From contig JADJMI010000019.1 in NCBI GenBank assembly GCA_016709665.1, positions 1 to 32,626 on the forward strand: a stretch of 32,626 bases of DNA, read 5' to 3'. The translations under genes and the position numbers were made by a program. The notes beneath the pieces were generated by a model, which was not told the origin of the DNA, did not search any database, and saw nothing but the letters and a program-made list of their open reading frames with translations. This DNA comes from Betaproteobacteria bacterium. Lineage in GTDB: Bacteria; Pseudomonadota; Gammaproteobacteria; Burkholderiales; Usitatibacteraceae. Of this stretch, positions 1 to 10,234 are shown piece by piece (the first letter of the stretch is position 1; every line of letters begins with the position of its first letter).

Positions 1-1259
1 TCATCGCGGTGCAGAAACTGCCGGATTCCGACGTGACGGCCTTCGAGGTCGTCATCGCGCCGCCGGTGGAATTCTCGTCGGAGGAGACCGCGCTCATCGC
101 CTCGCTGCGGCTGTCGCGGTTGCCGGCCCGCCGGGCCGACCCCACCAACGCGCATGAAGGGAAGCCGGCCGCCGCGGCCCTGGGCAAGCGGCTCTTCGCC
201 GACCCGCGTTTCTCGGCGAATGGCCGCGTCGCCTGCGCCACTTGCCACGACGCGGCGCTGCAGTTCCAGGACGGCAAGCCGCGCGGCGAGGCGATCGGGC
301 TCACCGCGAGGCGCACGATGCCGCTCGCCTTCGCCGGACGCGGCCCCTGGCTTTTCTGGGACGGCCGCAAGGACAGCCTGTGGTCGCAGGCCCTCGCGCC
401 GCTGGAGGACGCGCGGGAGCACGGCATCAACCGGCTTCGCGTGGCGCGCCTGGTGAAGGCGCACTACCGGGCCGACTATCGCGCGATCTTCGGCCGCTTC
501 CCCGACCTGCCCGAATCCCCGCAGGACGCCGGCCCGCTCGGCACCGCGGAAGAGATGGCGGCGTGGGAATCGATGCCGCCCGCCACGCGCGCGGCCGTCT
601 CGCGCGTCTTCGCCCACGTCGGCAAGGCCATCGCCGCGTGGGAGGCGACGCTCCGCCACGAGCCTTCGCGGTTCGACCGCTTCGCCGAGGCGTTGGCGCG
701 GGGCGAACGGCGCGCGGCCTCGATCCTCGACGAGGAGGAGGCGAACGGGCTCAAGGTGTTCCTCGGCAAGGGGCAGTGCATCACGTGCCACAACGGGCCG
801 CTCTTCACGGACCACTTCTTCCACTCGACGCGCGTGCCGCCGCTCGAGGCCGCGAACCCCGATCCGGGCCGCGCCGCGGGCGCGAAGGCCGTGCAGGCCG
901 ACGAGTTCAACTGCCTCGGCCCCTTCAGCGACGCGAAGCCGGACGCCTGCCGCGAACTGCGTTTCATCAACGCGATCGACCCGGTGCTGCGGCGCGCCTT
1001 CAAGACGCCGTCGCTTCGCGGCGTGGCCGAGCGTGCGCCCTACATGCACGCGGGGCAGTTCGCGACGCTGGAGGCGGTGGTCGACCACTACGTTCGCGCG
1101 CCGGAGTCGACGCCCGTCACGACCTCGAGGGGGCATGGGCACGGCTCGGGCTCGGAGCTGCAGCCGGTCGCGCTGACGGACGGGGAGCGGCGCGACCTGG
1201 TGCGGTTCCTCGGCACGCTCTCCTCGCCCGTGGTGCAGGGACCCGCCCGCCGGCGATAG
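1..1259 (+). CDS. Di-haem cytochrome c peroxidase / MauG-family protein, 5' end outside window
   Basis: Periplasmic c-type di-haem protein of the bacterial cytochrome c peroxidase/MauG family. Two haem-binding motifs are visible, CATCH about 76 codons from the first possible GTG (position 9) and CITCH about 180 residues later. The family's C-terminal block PSLRGVAERAPYMHAGQ supplies the region that carries a distal haem ligand in relatives. There is no signal peptide and the frame is open to base 1, so the true start and export signal lie upstream of the window. The tail has a His/Gly/Ser-rich stretch (HGHGSGS). The gene sits just upstream of the nap operon on the same strand, separated by an 87-base gap with an FNR-like box. 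Peroxide reduction is the usual role in the family; the substrate here is not known. Family assignment is secure, exact subfamily is not. Confidence 0.85.
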   Translation, partial: IAVQKLPDSDVTAFEVVIAPPVEFSSEETALIASLRLSRLPARRADPTNAHEGKPAAAALGKRLFADPRFSANGRVACATCHDAALQFQDGKPRGEAIGLTARRTMPLAFAGRGPWLFWDGRKDSLWSQALAPLEDAREHGINRLRVARLVKAHYRADYRAIFGRFPDLPESPQDAGPLGTAEEMAAWESMPPATRAAVSRVFAHVGKAIAAWEATLRHEPSRFDRFAEALARGERRAASILDEEEANGLKVFLGKGQCITCHNGPLFTDHFFHSTRVPPLEAANPDPGRAAGAKAVQADEFNCLGPFSDAKPDACRELRFINAIDPVLRRAFKTPSLRGVAERAPYMHAGQFATLEAVVDHYVRAPESTPVTTSRGHGHGSGSELQPVALTDGERRDLVRFLGTLSSPVVQGPARRR

Positions 1260-1298
1260 CGCCCGCATGGTACGAAAGATGCATGAAAAGTAGCCCTT

Positions 1299-1312
1299 TT
1301 GATCCGGGTCAA
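1299..1312 (+). promoter_or_regulatory. FNR/Anr-type box upstream of the nap operon
   Basis: TTGAT-CCGG-GTCAA matches the FNR/Anr consensus TTGAT-N4-ATCAA at nine of ten defined bases. Its centre lies about 41 bases upstream of the napD start. Oxygen-responsive activation of periplasmic nitrate reductase by FNR-family regulators is known in several bacteria. No regulator gene of that family is in the window, so this is a prediction from the site alone. Confidence 0.6.
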
Positions 1313-1346
1313 CCGGGTTGACGGGGCTCCCGGACAGACTCGTTTC

Positions 1347-1591
1347 ATGAACCTGTCCGGAATCCTCGTCGTGACGGCGCCCGGCCGCTTCGACGAATGC
1401 CTCGCGGCCGTCGCCGCCCTGCCCGCGGTCGAAGTCTTCCACCGCGACCCCGCCACCCACCGCTTCGTCGTCGTGCAGGAAGCCGACGGCATCGACGACG
1501 GATGGCGGGGCTCCTGCGCCTCAAGGCCGTGCCCGGCGTCGCGCTCGCCGAGATGGTCTACCACTACTTCCCGGAGGGAGAACCTCAATGA
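1347..1591 (+). pseudogene. napD: NapD maturation chaperone, one apparent frameshift
   Basis: NapD is the cytoplasmic chaperone that binds the Tat signal of NapA during cofactor insertion. The N-terminal part (MNLSGILVVTAPGR...) reads in one frame from ATG 1347 to about 1500. The C-terminal part (LLRLKAVPGVALAEMVYHYF), which is the conserved NapD end, reads in another frame and stops at 1591. The span is 245 bases, so one base appears to be missing near 1498-1503 (GACGACGGATGG). Together the two halves give a normal NapD of about 80 residues. The stop overlaps the napA start (ATGA), as expected for nap genes. Either an indel error in the sequence or a recent inactivating mutation explains it. 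Confidence 0.8.
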
Positions 1592-4329
1592 CCAGCCTGA
1601 CCCGCCGCGCCTTCATCAAGAGCAGCGTCGCCACCGCCACCGCCGCCACGGTCGGCTTCCCCGTCTCGCAGGTCGCGCTCGCCCAGGCGAGGAAGGCCGA
1701 GGCCGGCTGGGCGTGGGACAAGGCCGTGTGCCGCTTCTGCGGCACGGGCTGCGGCATCCAGGTCGCCACCGCGGGCGGGAAGATCGTCGCCACCAAGGGC
1801 GACCCCGCCGCACCGGTCAACAAGGGCCTGAACTGCATCAAGGGCTACTTCAACGGCAAGATCCTCTACGGCGCCGACCGGCTCACCCAGCCCCTCATGC
1901 GCATGAAGGACGGCAAGTTCGACAAGAAGGGCGACTTCGCGCCGGTCACGTGGAAGGCCGCGATGGACGAGATGGAAAAGCAGTTCCGCCGCGCCTACCA
2001 GGAGAAGGGCCCCTCGGGCGTGTCCATCATCGGCTCGGGCCAGTACACCATCCAGGAAGGCTACGTCGCCGCCAAGCTCATGAAGGCGGGCTTCCGCTCG
2101 AACAACATCGACCCGAACGCGCGCCACTGCATGGCGAGCGCGGTCGCGGCCTTCATGCAGACCTTCGGCGTGGACGAGCCGGCCAACGTGTACGACGACA
2201 TCGAGCTCGCGGACACGGTCGTGCTCTGGGGCGCCAACATGGCCGAGGCGCACCCGGTGCTGTGGTCGCGCGTGACGGACCGCCGGCTCGTCGCCAAGGC
2301 GACGAAGGTGGTGAATGTCACCACCTACCGCAACATGAGCTCGGACCTCTCGGACCTCGAGATCGTCATCAAGCCCTCAACCGACCTCGCCCTGCAGAAC
2401 TGGATCGCGCGCGAGATCGTCGCCCGCGGCGCGATGAACAAGGCCTTCGTCGAGAAGCATTGCGTCTTCGCGACGGGCCCGTACGACATCGGCTACGGCA
2501 TGCGGCCCACGAGCAAGTTCGCCTACGAGGCCGAGAAGGACATCCAGGCCAAGGAGCTTGTGGTCACCCTCGACAAGTACGAGGCCGTCGGCCAGCGCCG
2601 GAAGGTGGGCGAACAGGTCGAGCAGAAGAGCCGCACGAGCGCCGGGCGCCACTGGCTCATCTCCTTCGAGGAGTTCAAGCGCGGCGTCGAGCCCTACACG
2701 CTCGATTTCGTCGCCGAACTCTGCAAGGGCGACCCGGACGAGCCGCTCGCGAAATTCAAGGAGAAGCTCGAGCAGCTGCTCCAGCTGATGATCGACCCGA
2801 AGCGCAACGTCATCTCCTTCTGGACGATGGGGTTCAACCAGCACCAGCGGGGCGTCTGGGTGAACGAGCAGTGCTACATGATCCACCTGCTGCTGGGCAA
2901 GCACGCGACGCCCGGCAACGCGGCGTTCTCCCTGACCGGCCAGCCCTCCGCCTGCGGCACGGCGCGCGAAGTGGGCACCTTCGCCCACCGCCTGCCGGCC
3001 GACATGGTGGTGGACAACCCCGCCCACCGCGCCCTCACCGAGAAGACGTGGAAGCTCCCCGCGAAGACGCTCAACCCGAAGCCGGGCAGCGACATCATGG
3101 GCATCCTGCGCGACATCGAGGACGGCGGCGTCAAGTTCCTGTGGGTGCAGGTGACCAACCCCTTCCAGTCCTCGCCCAACGCCAACCACTGGATCAAGGC
3201 CGCGCGCGAGACCGACAGCTTCATCGTGGTCGCGGACTGCTACCCCACGCTCTCGGGCAAGGTGGCGGACCTGGTACTGCCCGCGGCGATGATCTTCGAG
3301 AAGTGGGGCGCCTACGGCAACGCCGAGCGGCGCACGCAGATGTGGCGCCAGCAGGTGGACCCGCCCGGCGAGGCGCGCACCGACGTGTGGATGATGCTCG
3401 AGTTCGCCAAGCGTTTCCGCCTGAAGGAGGTGTGGGGCGAGAAGGCGCTGCCGGGCCTGAAGGTCGAGGGGTACGCGGACGGCAGGCTGCCCGACGTGCT
3501 CGCCGAGGCGAAGGCCCTGGGCTACGACCCGGAGGCGACGCTCTACGACGTGCTCTTCGCGCGGCCCGAGAACAAGGCCTTCGCGTGGCCGGACCCGGTG
3601 GCCAAGGGCAAGGCCAACTCGACCGTGAAGGCCCTGGGCGAAAACTGGTTCGTCGAGAAGGCGCTCTTCGAGGAATACGCGCAGTTCGGCCGCGGCCACC
3701 ACGACCTCGCGCCCTTCGACCTGTACTACCGCGACGACGTGCGTGGCCTGCGCTGGCCCGTGGTGAACGGCAAGGAGACGAAGTACCGCTTCCTCGAGGG
3801 GCACGCCCCGTACGCGAAGGCGGGCGCGCGCTTCGACTTCTACGGGCCCGCCCGCAAGGCGCTGCCCACCGGCGACCTGGACAAGGTCACGGACGCGAAG
3901 CCGCCCTCGCTCGCGGGCAAGGCCAAGATCTTCTTCCGCCCGTACGCGGCGCCGGTCGAGCAGCCGGACGCCAACTACGACCTGTGGCTGTGCACGGGCC
4001 GGATACTCGAGCACTGGCACACCGGCTCGATGACGCGCCGCGTGGCCGAGCTCAACCGATCCGCGCCCACGGCGCTGCTCTACATGCACCCGGCCGATGC
4101 CGAGAAGCGCGGCATCAAGAGGAACGACGTGGTGTGGATCGAGTCGCGCCGCGGCAAGCTGAAGCTCGTCGTGGACACGAAGGGCCGCAACGCCATGCCC
4201 AAGGGCTCGGTCTTCGCCGCGTTCTTCGACGAGGCGCTCCTCGTCAACAAGCTGGCCCTCGATGCCGTCGATCCCATCTCGCGCGAGTCGGATTTCAAGA
4301 AGTGCGCGGTGAAGGTGACGAAGGCCTGA
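1588..4329 (+). CDS. napA: Periplasmic nitrate reductase catalytic subunit NapA
   Basis: Molybdenum bis-MGD enzyme reducing nitrate to nitrite in the periplasm. The N terminus has a twin-arginine signal (TRRAFIKSS, residues 5-13, then a hydrophobic stretch). The [4Fe-4S] cluster ligands are the CRFCGTGC block (Cys48, 51, 55) plus Cys83. The molybdenum ligand is the Cys in NARHCMAS, about residue 181. At 913 residues it is longer than the roughly 830 residues of enterobacterial NapA; extra sequence is visible around residues 325-360 and in the C-terminal third. The start overlaps the napD stop and the frame is intact throughout. Electrons are expected to come through NapG, NapH and NapB encoded just downstream. 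Confidence 0.96.
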   Translation: MTSLTRRAFIKSSVATATAATVGFPVSQVALAQARKAEAGWAWDKAVCRFCGTGCGIQVATAGGKIVATKGDPAAPVNKGLNCIKGYFNGKILYGADRLTQPLMRMKDGKFDKKGDFAPVTWKAAMDEMEKQFRRAYQEKGPSGVSIIGSGQYTIQEGYVAAKLMKAGFRSNNIDPNARHCMASAVAAFMQTFGVDEPANVYDDIELADTVVLWGANMAEAHPVLWSRVTDRRLVAKATKVVNVTTYRNMSSDLSDLEIVIKPSTDLALQNWIAREIVARGAMNKAFVEKHCVFATGPYDIGYGMRPTSKFAYEAEKDIQAKELVVTLDKYEAVGQRRKVGEQVEQKSRTSAGRHWLISFEEFKRGVEPYTLDFVAELCKGDPDEPLAKFKEKLEQLLQLMIDPKRNVISFWTMGFNQHQRGVWVNEQCYMIHLLLGKHATPGNAAFSLTGQPSACGTAREVGTFAHRLPADMVVDNPAHRALTEKTWKLPAKTLNPKPGSDIMGILRDIEDGGVKFLWVQVTNPFQSSPNANHWIKAARETDSFIVVADCYPTLSGKVADLVLPAAMIFEKWGAYGNAERRTQMWRQQVDPPGEARTDVWMMLEFAKRFRLKEVWGEKALPGLKVEGYADGRLPDVLAEAKALGYDPEATLYDVLFARPENKAFAWPDPVAKGKANSTVKALGENWFVEKALFEEYAQFGRGHHDLAPFDLYYRDDVRGLRWPVVNGKETKYRFLEGHAPYAKAGARFDFYGPARKALPTGDLDKVTDAKPPSLAGKAKIFFRPYAAPVEQPDANYDLWLCTGRILEHWHTGSMTRRVAELNRSAPTALLYMHPADAEKRGIKRNDVVWIESRRGKLKLVVDTKGRNAMPKGSVFAAFFDEALLVNKLALDAVDPISRESDFKKCAVKVTKA

Positions 4330-4343
4330 CGGAAGGCCGGTCC

Positions 4344-5156
4344 ATGGCCGCGAGCCGCCGCCAGTTCCTCGCGAGGAGCGCGCAGGGCGCCGCCGGTGCC
4401 GCCTGCGCGGGTCTCGCGTGGTTCTCGTTGCTGCGGCAGGAGGCCCACGCCGCGCCCTTCGCGCTGCGGCCGCCCGGCGCGCGCCCCGCCGGCGATTTCG
4501 AGGCGCTGTGCGTGAAGTGCGGCCAGTGCGTGCGCGCTTGCCCCTACCCGACGCTCAAGCTCGCCCCGGCCGCCGCCGGCATTCCCCTGGGCACGCCGTA
4601 TTTCGTCCCGCGCGAGGAGCCCTGCCACCTGTGCGAGGACATCCCGTGCGCGAAGGCCTGCCCGACGGGCGCGCTCGACAAGGCGCTCGATCGCGTGGAC
4701 CGCGCGCGCATGGGGCTCGCGGTGGTCGATGCGGAGAACTGCCTGTCGTGGCAGGGCCTGCGGTGCGAGGTCTGCTACCGCGTCTGCCCGGTGAAGGGGC
4801 GCGCCATCACCGTGGACCCGCATCCACGCGGGATCTCGAAGCACGCGGTGTTCGTGCCCGTCGTCCACGCGCAGGACTGCACGGGGTGCGGCCTGTGCGA
4901 GAAGGCATGCCCCACGCAGGTGGCCGCCATCCGGGTCGTCGACCCGAGGCTCGTGCAGGGCCGCATCGGTGAGCATTTCCGCCGCCCGGCCACCACGCGT
5001 GACGCGGGGCTCGCCGAGGCGTCACCGGAATCGGCACCGGCCGCGCCCACCGCTGCGCCCATGAAGCCCTCCGCCGCCCCGAGTTCGTTGCCCGGTCCGC
5101 AGGCGCCCACCGGCAAGGCAGTCGACTACCTCAACGCGCCGGTGGAGGGGCTGTGA
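4344..5156 (+). CDS. napG: Ferredoxin-type quinol dehydrogenase subunit NapG
   Basis: Periplasmic iron-sulfur protein that works with membrane NapH to pass electrons from quinol toward NapB/NapA. A Tat-type signal (SRRQFLARSAQGAAG) starts the protein. Four [4Fe-4S] cysteine clusters follow: CVKCGQCVRACP, CHLCEDIPCAKACP, CEVCYRVCP and CTGCGLCEKACP. The C terminus is an Ala/Pro-rich extension of about 60 residues before the end. The ATG at 4344 was chosen because it gives the Tat motif at the N terminus; the frame is open further upstream but there it only shadows napD and napA. It begins 14 bases after the napA stop, and its own stop overlaps the GTG start of napH. Confidence 0.94.
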   Translation: MAASRRQFLARSAQGAAGAACAGLAWFSLLRQEAHAAPFALRPPGARPAGDFEALCVKCGQCVRACPYPTLKLAPAAAGIPLGTPYFVPREEPCHLCEDIPCAKACPTGALDKALDRVDRARMGLAVVDAENCLSWQGLRCEVCYRVCPVKGRAITVDPHPRGISKHAVFVPVVHAQDCTGCGLCEKACPTQVAAIRVVDPRLVQGRIGEHFRRPATTRDAGLAEASPESAPAAPTAAPMKPSAAPSSLPGPQAPTGKAVDYLNAPVEGL

Positions 5157-6148
5157 ACGCCGTCTCGCCCAGGGCCGTGCGCCACTTCGAGCCTCCGACG
5201 ACGCTCTCCGGATGGCTCGTCGCCCGGCGGTTCCAGCTCGCGCGTCGGATCACGCAGGCGGGCGTACTGCTGCTCTTCGCCGGCACCGCGGCGTGGGGCT
5301 GGAAGCTCGCGGGCGCCCCGCTACTCGCGGGCAACCTCTCGGCGGCCACGCTGGCGGGCAGCGTGCCCCTCGTCGATCCCTTCGCCGTGCTGCAGATGCT
5401 GGCGGCCGGGCGCGTGCCCGAGTCGACGGCGCTGGGCGGCGCGCTGCTGGTGCTCGCGGCTTACCTCGTCGCGGGCGGCCGGGCTTTCTGCGCATGGGCC
5501 TGCCCGATGAACCTCGTCACCGACGCGGCGCATGCCATGCGGCAGCGTGTCGGCGGACGCGATCTCGTGCACCTGTCGCCCTCGATGCGCTACTGGGCGC
5601 TCGGCCTCGCGCTCGTTCTCTCGGCGCTCACGGGACTCGCGGCCTTCGAATGGGTGAGCCCCATCGCGATGCTGCACCGCGAGCTGCTCTTCGGCGCGGG
5701 CCTGGGGCTCACGGCCGCCGCGGCGATCTTCCTGCTCGACGCCTTCGTCGCGAAGCGCGCGTGGTGCGGGCACCTGTGCCCGCTGGGGGCGTTCTGGTCC
5801 GTGGCCGGACGCGCGGGCCTCACCAAGGTGGCGTTCAGCGATGCCGCCTGCACGCGCTGCGGCGACTGCGTGCGCGCGTGCCCGGAACCCCGCGTCCTCG
5901 ACTTCAAGAATTGCGCCGCCCGCGGCTTCGTCGCGGCGGGCGAATGCACGAACTGCGGCGAGTGCATCGCCGTGTGCCCCGAGAAGGCCCTTCGCTTCGA
6001 CCTGCTGGCGCGCGCCCCGCGCCCAGACCCGTTCCGACGGAAGGAAAAGCCCCATGAAACGCATCCTGCCCGCTCGTCCTCGCCGCGTTCGCCTCGATCG
6101 CCTTCGCGCAGAAGCCCGCGACGATTCCCGACACGCAGTTCGGCCTGA
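5153..6148 (+). CDS. napH: Membrane quinol dehydrogenase subunit NapH (3' end uncertain)
   Basis: Integral membrane partner of NapG, oxidising quinol for the nitrate reductase. Several hydrophobic helices are visible, with the NapH motifs CAWACPMN and CGHLCPLGAFW after membrane segments and two ferredoxin clusters, CTRCGDCVRACPEP and CTNCGECIAVCPEKA. The start is a GTG overlapping the napG stop (GTGA). The homologous part ends near RPDPFRRKEKP. The last ~30 residues are Arg/Ser/Pro-rich and are simply the napB leader read in another frame. The neighbouring frame has a TGA at 6055-6057 that would make an ATGA overlap with napB, so a one-base indel near the 3' end, with true end about 6057, is plausible. 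Confidence 0.9.
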   Translation: MNAVSPRAVRHFEPPTTLSGWLVARRFQLARRITQAGVLLLFAGTAAWGWKLAGAPLLAGNLSAATLAGSVPLVDPFAVLQMLAAGRVPESTALGGALLVLAAYLVAGGRAFCAWACPMNLVTDAAHAMRQRVGGRDLVHLSPSMRYWALGLALVLSALTGLAAFEWVSPIAMLHRELLFGAGLGLTAAAAIFLLDAFVAKRAWCGHLCPLGAFWSVAGRAGLTKVAFSDAACTRCGDCVRACPEPRVLDFKNCAARGFVAAGECTNCGECIAVCPEKALRFDLLARAPRPDPFRRKEKPHETHPARSSSPRSPRSPSRRSPRRFPTRSSA

Positions 6149-6480
6149 AGAAGGGCGCGCGGCGGGCGAGGCGCTCCAGCCCAGGGCCTTCGAGTTCAAG
6201 GACGGCTACGAGATCACGAAGCCGCTGCCGGGCTCGGGCATGCCGCCGATGATCCCGCACGATCGAGGAGTCCTTGCCGATCACCTTCGCCAACAACGAC
6301 TGCATGAGCTGCCACAAGGCGCCGGAGAAGGGGAAGAAGGCGAAACGCCCGCCCCTGCCCGAAAGCCACTGGGTGAAGGCGGACGACAAGCTCGCGATCG
6401 AGGGGAGGCACTACATGTGCCTGGGCTGCCATGCGCCGCAGGCGGACGTGCCGGCGCTGGTGAGGAACGACTCGCGCTAG
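6054..6480 (+). pseudogene. napB: Di-haem electron-transfer subunit NapB, three apparent frameshifts
   Basis: NapB is the periplasmic di-haem c-type cytochrome that delivers electrons to NapA. Its pieces lie in alternating frames. The start MKRILP is followed, after a shift near 6070-6075, by the signal peptide LVLAAFASIAFAQKP and then TIPDTQFGLKKG. After a second shift near 6150-6165 comes FEFKDGYEITKPLPGSGM with PPMIPHD. After a third near 6258-6266 comes the C terminus with both haem sites CMSCH and CLGCH and the family signature CHAPQADVPALV. A Shine-Dalgarno AAGGAA lies 8 bases before the ATG. Every NapB landmark is present, so each shift is probably a single-base change. Whether these are sequencing errors or real decay is open. 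Confidence 0.8.
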
Positions 6481-6497
6481 CGCTTCGCCGGGAGGGT

Positions 6498-8111
<1,614 letters not shown>

Positions 8112-8203
8112 GGGCGCTTTCGGGGCGTCCCTGCAGCGGGAAGCCGGCGGGCGGACCTTCGGGGACCGGCATTTTCTCACACCCGGCCCCCCGGGCGGAT
8201 CGC

Positions 8204-9535
8204 TCAGGCGGCGGGGAAGGCGATGAGGGCCTCGAGTCCGCGGCCGCCGGGGCCCTCGCCGAGCGCGAGCGGCGAGCCGTGCAACTGCGCCACGCGGGCG
8301 ACGATGGACAGCCCCAGGCCGCTGCCCTCGGCCACCTGCGTGTCGAGGCGGGCGAAGCGCGACAGCGCCTCGGCGCGGCGCGCGGCCGGGATGCCGGGCC
8401 CCTGGTCCACGACGCGAAGCAGGACGCGCTCGCCCTCGGCCGCCAGGCGAACCACGACCTCCGTATCGGGCGGCGAGTAGCGGATCGCGTTGTCGATGAG
8501 GTTGCCGGCGGCGATGGCCGCGAGCCCGGCGTGGCCCGTCGCGCGCAGGCCCGGCGAACCCTCGAGGGCCAGCTCGATGCGCTTCGCGCCGGCGAGCGCC
8601 GCCCGCTCGGCGATGGCGTCGGCCGCCACGCGGTGCAGGTCGAAGGGCTGCGCCTTCTCCTTCCACGCCTGGTGGTCCAGCCGCGCGAGGGTGAGCAGCT
8701 GCTCGACCACGTGCGTCGCCCGCTCGCCCGCCGCGAGCGCCTGCGCGATGGCCCGCTCGCGCCCGGCCGCATCCCCCGCGCCCTGCGCCACCTGCAGCTG
8801 GGCGCGCAGGGCGGCCAGCGGCGTGCGCAGCTCGTGCGCGGCGTCGCTCGCGAAGCGCCGTTCGCCTTCGAGCGAGGACTTCACGCGCGCGAGCAGCGCG
8901 TTCAGCCGCCCGACGAGGGGCGCGATCTCGCGCGGCACGTCGCCTTCGAGCGGCTCCAGGTAGTTCGGGTCGCGTCGCGCGAGTTCCTCGCCCACGCGGG
9001 CAAGGGGGCGGAACGCGAGACCCACGGCGAACCACACGAGCAGGGCGATGACCGGCAGGGCGACGAGGAGGGGCTTCGCCAGCGCCTTCATGATGTCGAC
9101 GATGACGTGCTGGCGGTCCGCGACCGCGCTTCGCACCTGCACGAGGTACTCGCGCTTCGCGTCCCACACGCCGTACACCCGCCATTCGCGCCCGCCCTGC
9201 TCCACGGTGGAGAAGCCCTCGAGCGTTTCGGAGAGCTTCGCGTCCGGCACGTCGGCCGAGTGCAGCTGGAGCTTCCGGCCGCGCTTCCAGACCTGGAAGG
9301 ACAGGGGCTTCGCGTACTTGTGCAGCACGGGCGCGTGCTCCGTCTCGATCTCGTCGACCTCCTCGCCCAGGCGCATCACGAGCAGGGAGGCGTTCTGCGC
9401 GAGGCTCGCGTCGAAGACCTCGGCCACCTCGTGGTCGGCCTTGTTCGCCGTGGCGATGGCGACGGCGAGGGCCGCCACGGCGAGGCCCGCCAGCAGGGTG
9501 ACCAGCAAGCGCGTGCGGGCGCTGCCGGCCCTCAT
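8204..9535 (-). CDS. Membrane sensor histidine kinase, QseC/TctE-like
   Basis: Inner-membrane sensor kinase of 443 residues. A first membrane helix lies at about residues 9-28, a periplasmic domain of about 125 residues resembles the 2CSK_N type, and a second helix sits near residues 155-180. A HAMP-like linker follows, then the phosphoacceptor block AHELRTPLAAL (His about 234) and the ATPase motifs N-box NLIDNAIRYS, G1 DQGPGIP and G2 GSGLGLSIV. Its start overlaps the stop of the response regulator gene (ATGA), so the two are translationally coupled. The pair closes the five-gene operon led by the SHP cytochrome. The stimulus is unknown; context suggests a redox or nitrogen-oxide signal. Confidence 0.92.
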   Translation of the reverse strand: MRAGSARTRLLVTLLAGLAVAALAVAIATANKADHEVAEVFDASLAQNASLLVMRLGEEVDEIETEHAPVLHKYAKPLSFQVWKRGRKLQLHSADVPDAKLSETLEGFSTVEQGGREWRVYGVWDAKREYLVQVRSAVADRQHVIVDIMKALAKPLLVALPVIALLVWFAVGLAFRPLARVGEELARRDPNYLEPLEGDVPREIAPLVGRLNALLARVKSSLEGERRFASDAAHELRTPLAALRAQLQVAQGAGDAAGRERAIAQALAAGERATHVVEQLLTLARLDHQAWKEKAQPFDLHRVAADAIAERAALAGAKRIELALEGSPGLRATGHAGLAAIAAGNLIDNAIRYSPPDTEVVVRLAAEGERVLLRVVDQGPGIPAARRAEALSRFARLDTQVAEGSGLGLSIVARVAQLHGSPLALGEGPGGRGLEALIAFPAA

Positions 9536-10197
9536 GCGAGGTCCTTCGGCAGCACGTAACCGACGCCCCGGATCGTCTGCACGACCGAGGGCGCGATCTT
9601 CTTGCGCAGGTGGTGCACGTGCACCTCGACCGCGTTGGAGCCCGTCTCCTCGCCCCAGCCGTAGAGCTTCTCCTCGAGCTGTTCGCGCGTGAGCACGCGG
9701 CCGGCCGAGAGCATGAACGCCTCCAGCAGCGCGAACTCCTTCGGCGCGAGGGCGCAGGGCTCGCCGCGCCAGCGCACTTCCCGCGCGGCCGGGTCGAGCA
9801 CGAGGGCCCCGACGGCGAGCGCCGACGACGGATTGCCCGCGGAGCGCCGGGCGAGGGCACGCAGGCGCGCGGCGAGCTCGCCCAGGTCGAAGGGCTTCAC
9901 GAGGTAGTCGTCGGCGCCGGCGTCGAGGCCCGCGATGCGGTCGTCCACGGTATCGCGGGCGGTGAGGATCAGCACCGGCACGGACTTGCCGCGGGCGCGA
10001 AGCCGCGCGAGCACCTCGAGTCCCGAGCGGCGCGGCAGCCCGATGTCGAGCACCACGGCGGCGAAATCCCCGCCTTCGAGCGCGAGGTCCGCCGCCACGC
10101 CGTCGCGCACCCAGTCCGCGACGAAGCCCTGCTGGCGAAGGCCGGCCTGGATGCCGTCGCCCAGCAGCGCATCGTCCTCGACCAGCAGCACGCGCAT
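9532..10197 (-). CDS. OmpR-family response regulator, QseB-like
   Basis: DNA-binding response regulator of 221 residues. The receiver domain has the acidic pocket (VEDD near the start), phosphoacceptor Asp51 in VVLDIGLP, the conserved Thr in LTARD and Lys in VKPFD. The C-terminal winged helix contains VEVHVHHLRKKI and ends in the usual RGVGYVLPKD. It is encoded upstream of, and overlapping, its sensor kinase. Just upstream are the cytochrome b, DHC and SHP genes on the same strand. A QseB-type direct repeat lies before the SHP gene at 11756-11771, which makes autoregulation of the whole operon a reasonable inference. Confidence 0.93.
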   Translation of the reverse strand: MRVLLVEDDALLGDGIQAGLRQQGFVADWVRDGVAADLALEGGDFAAVVLDIGLPRRSGLEVLARLRARGKSVPVLILTARDTVDDRIAGLDAGADDYLVKPFDLGELAARLRALARRSAGNPSSALAVGALVLDPAAREVRWRGEPCALAPKEFALLEAFMLSAGRVLTREQLEEKLYGWGEETGSNAVEVHVHHLRKKIAPSVVQTIRGVGYVLPKDLA

Positions 10198-10234
10198 GTC
10201 GTCACCCCGGAGTGGATCGTCCCTGATGGCGAGT

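Noticed and set aside
2377..4089. 570-codon minus-strand open frame over napA
   Set aside because: Low-complexity Arg/Val/Leu-rich shadow of napA; napA has clear motifs on the plus strand.
1299..4343. Fusion of napD-like start and napG in one long frame
   Set aside because: The frame happens to stay open through napA in a shadow reading; napG has its own Tat start at 4344.
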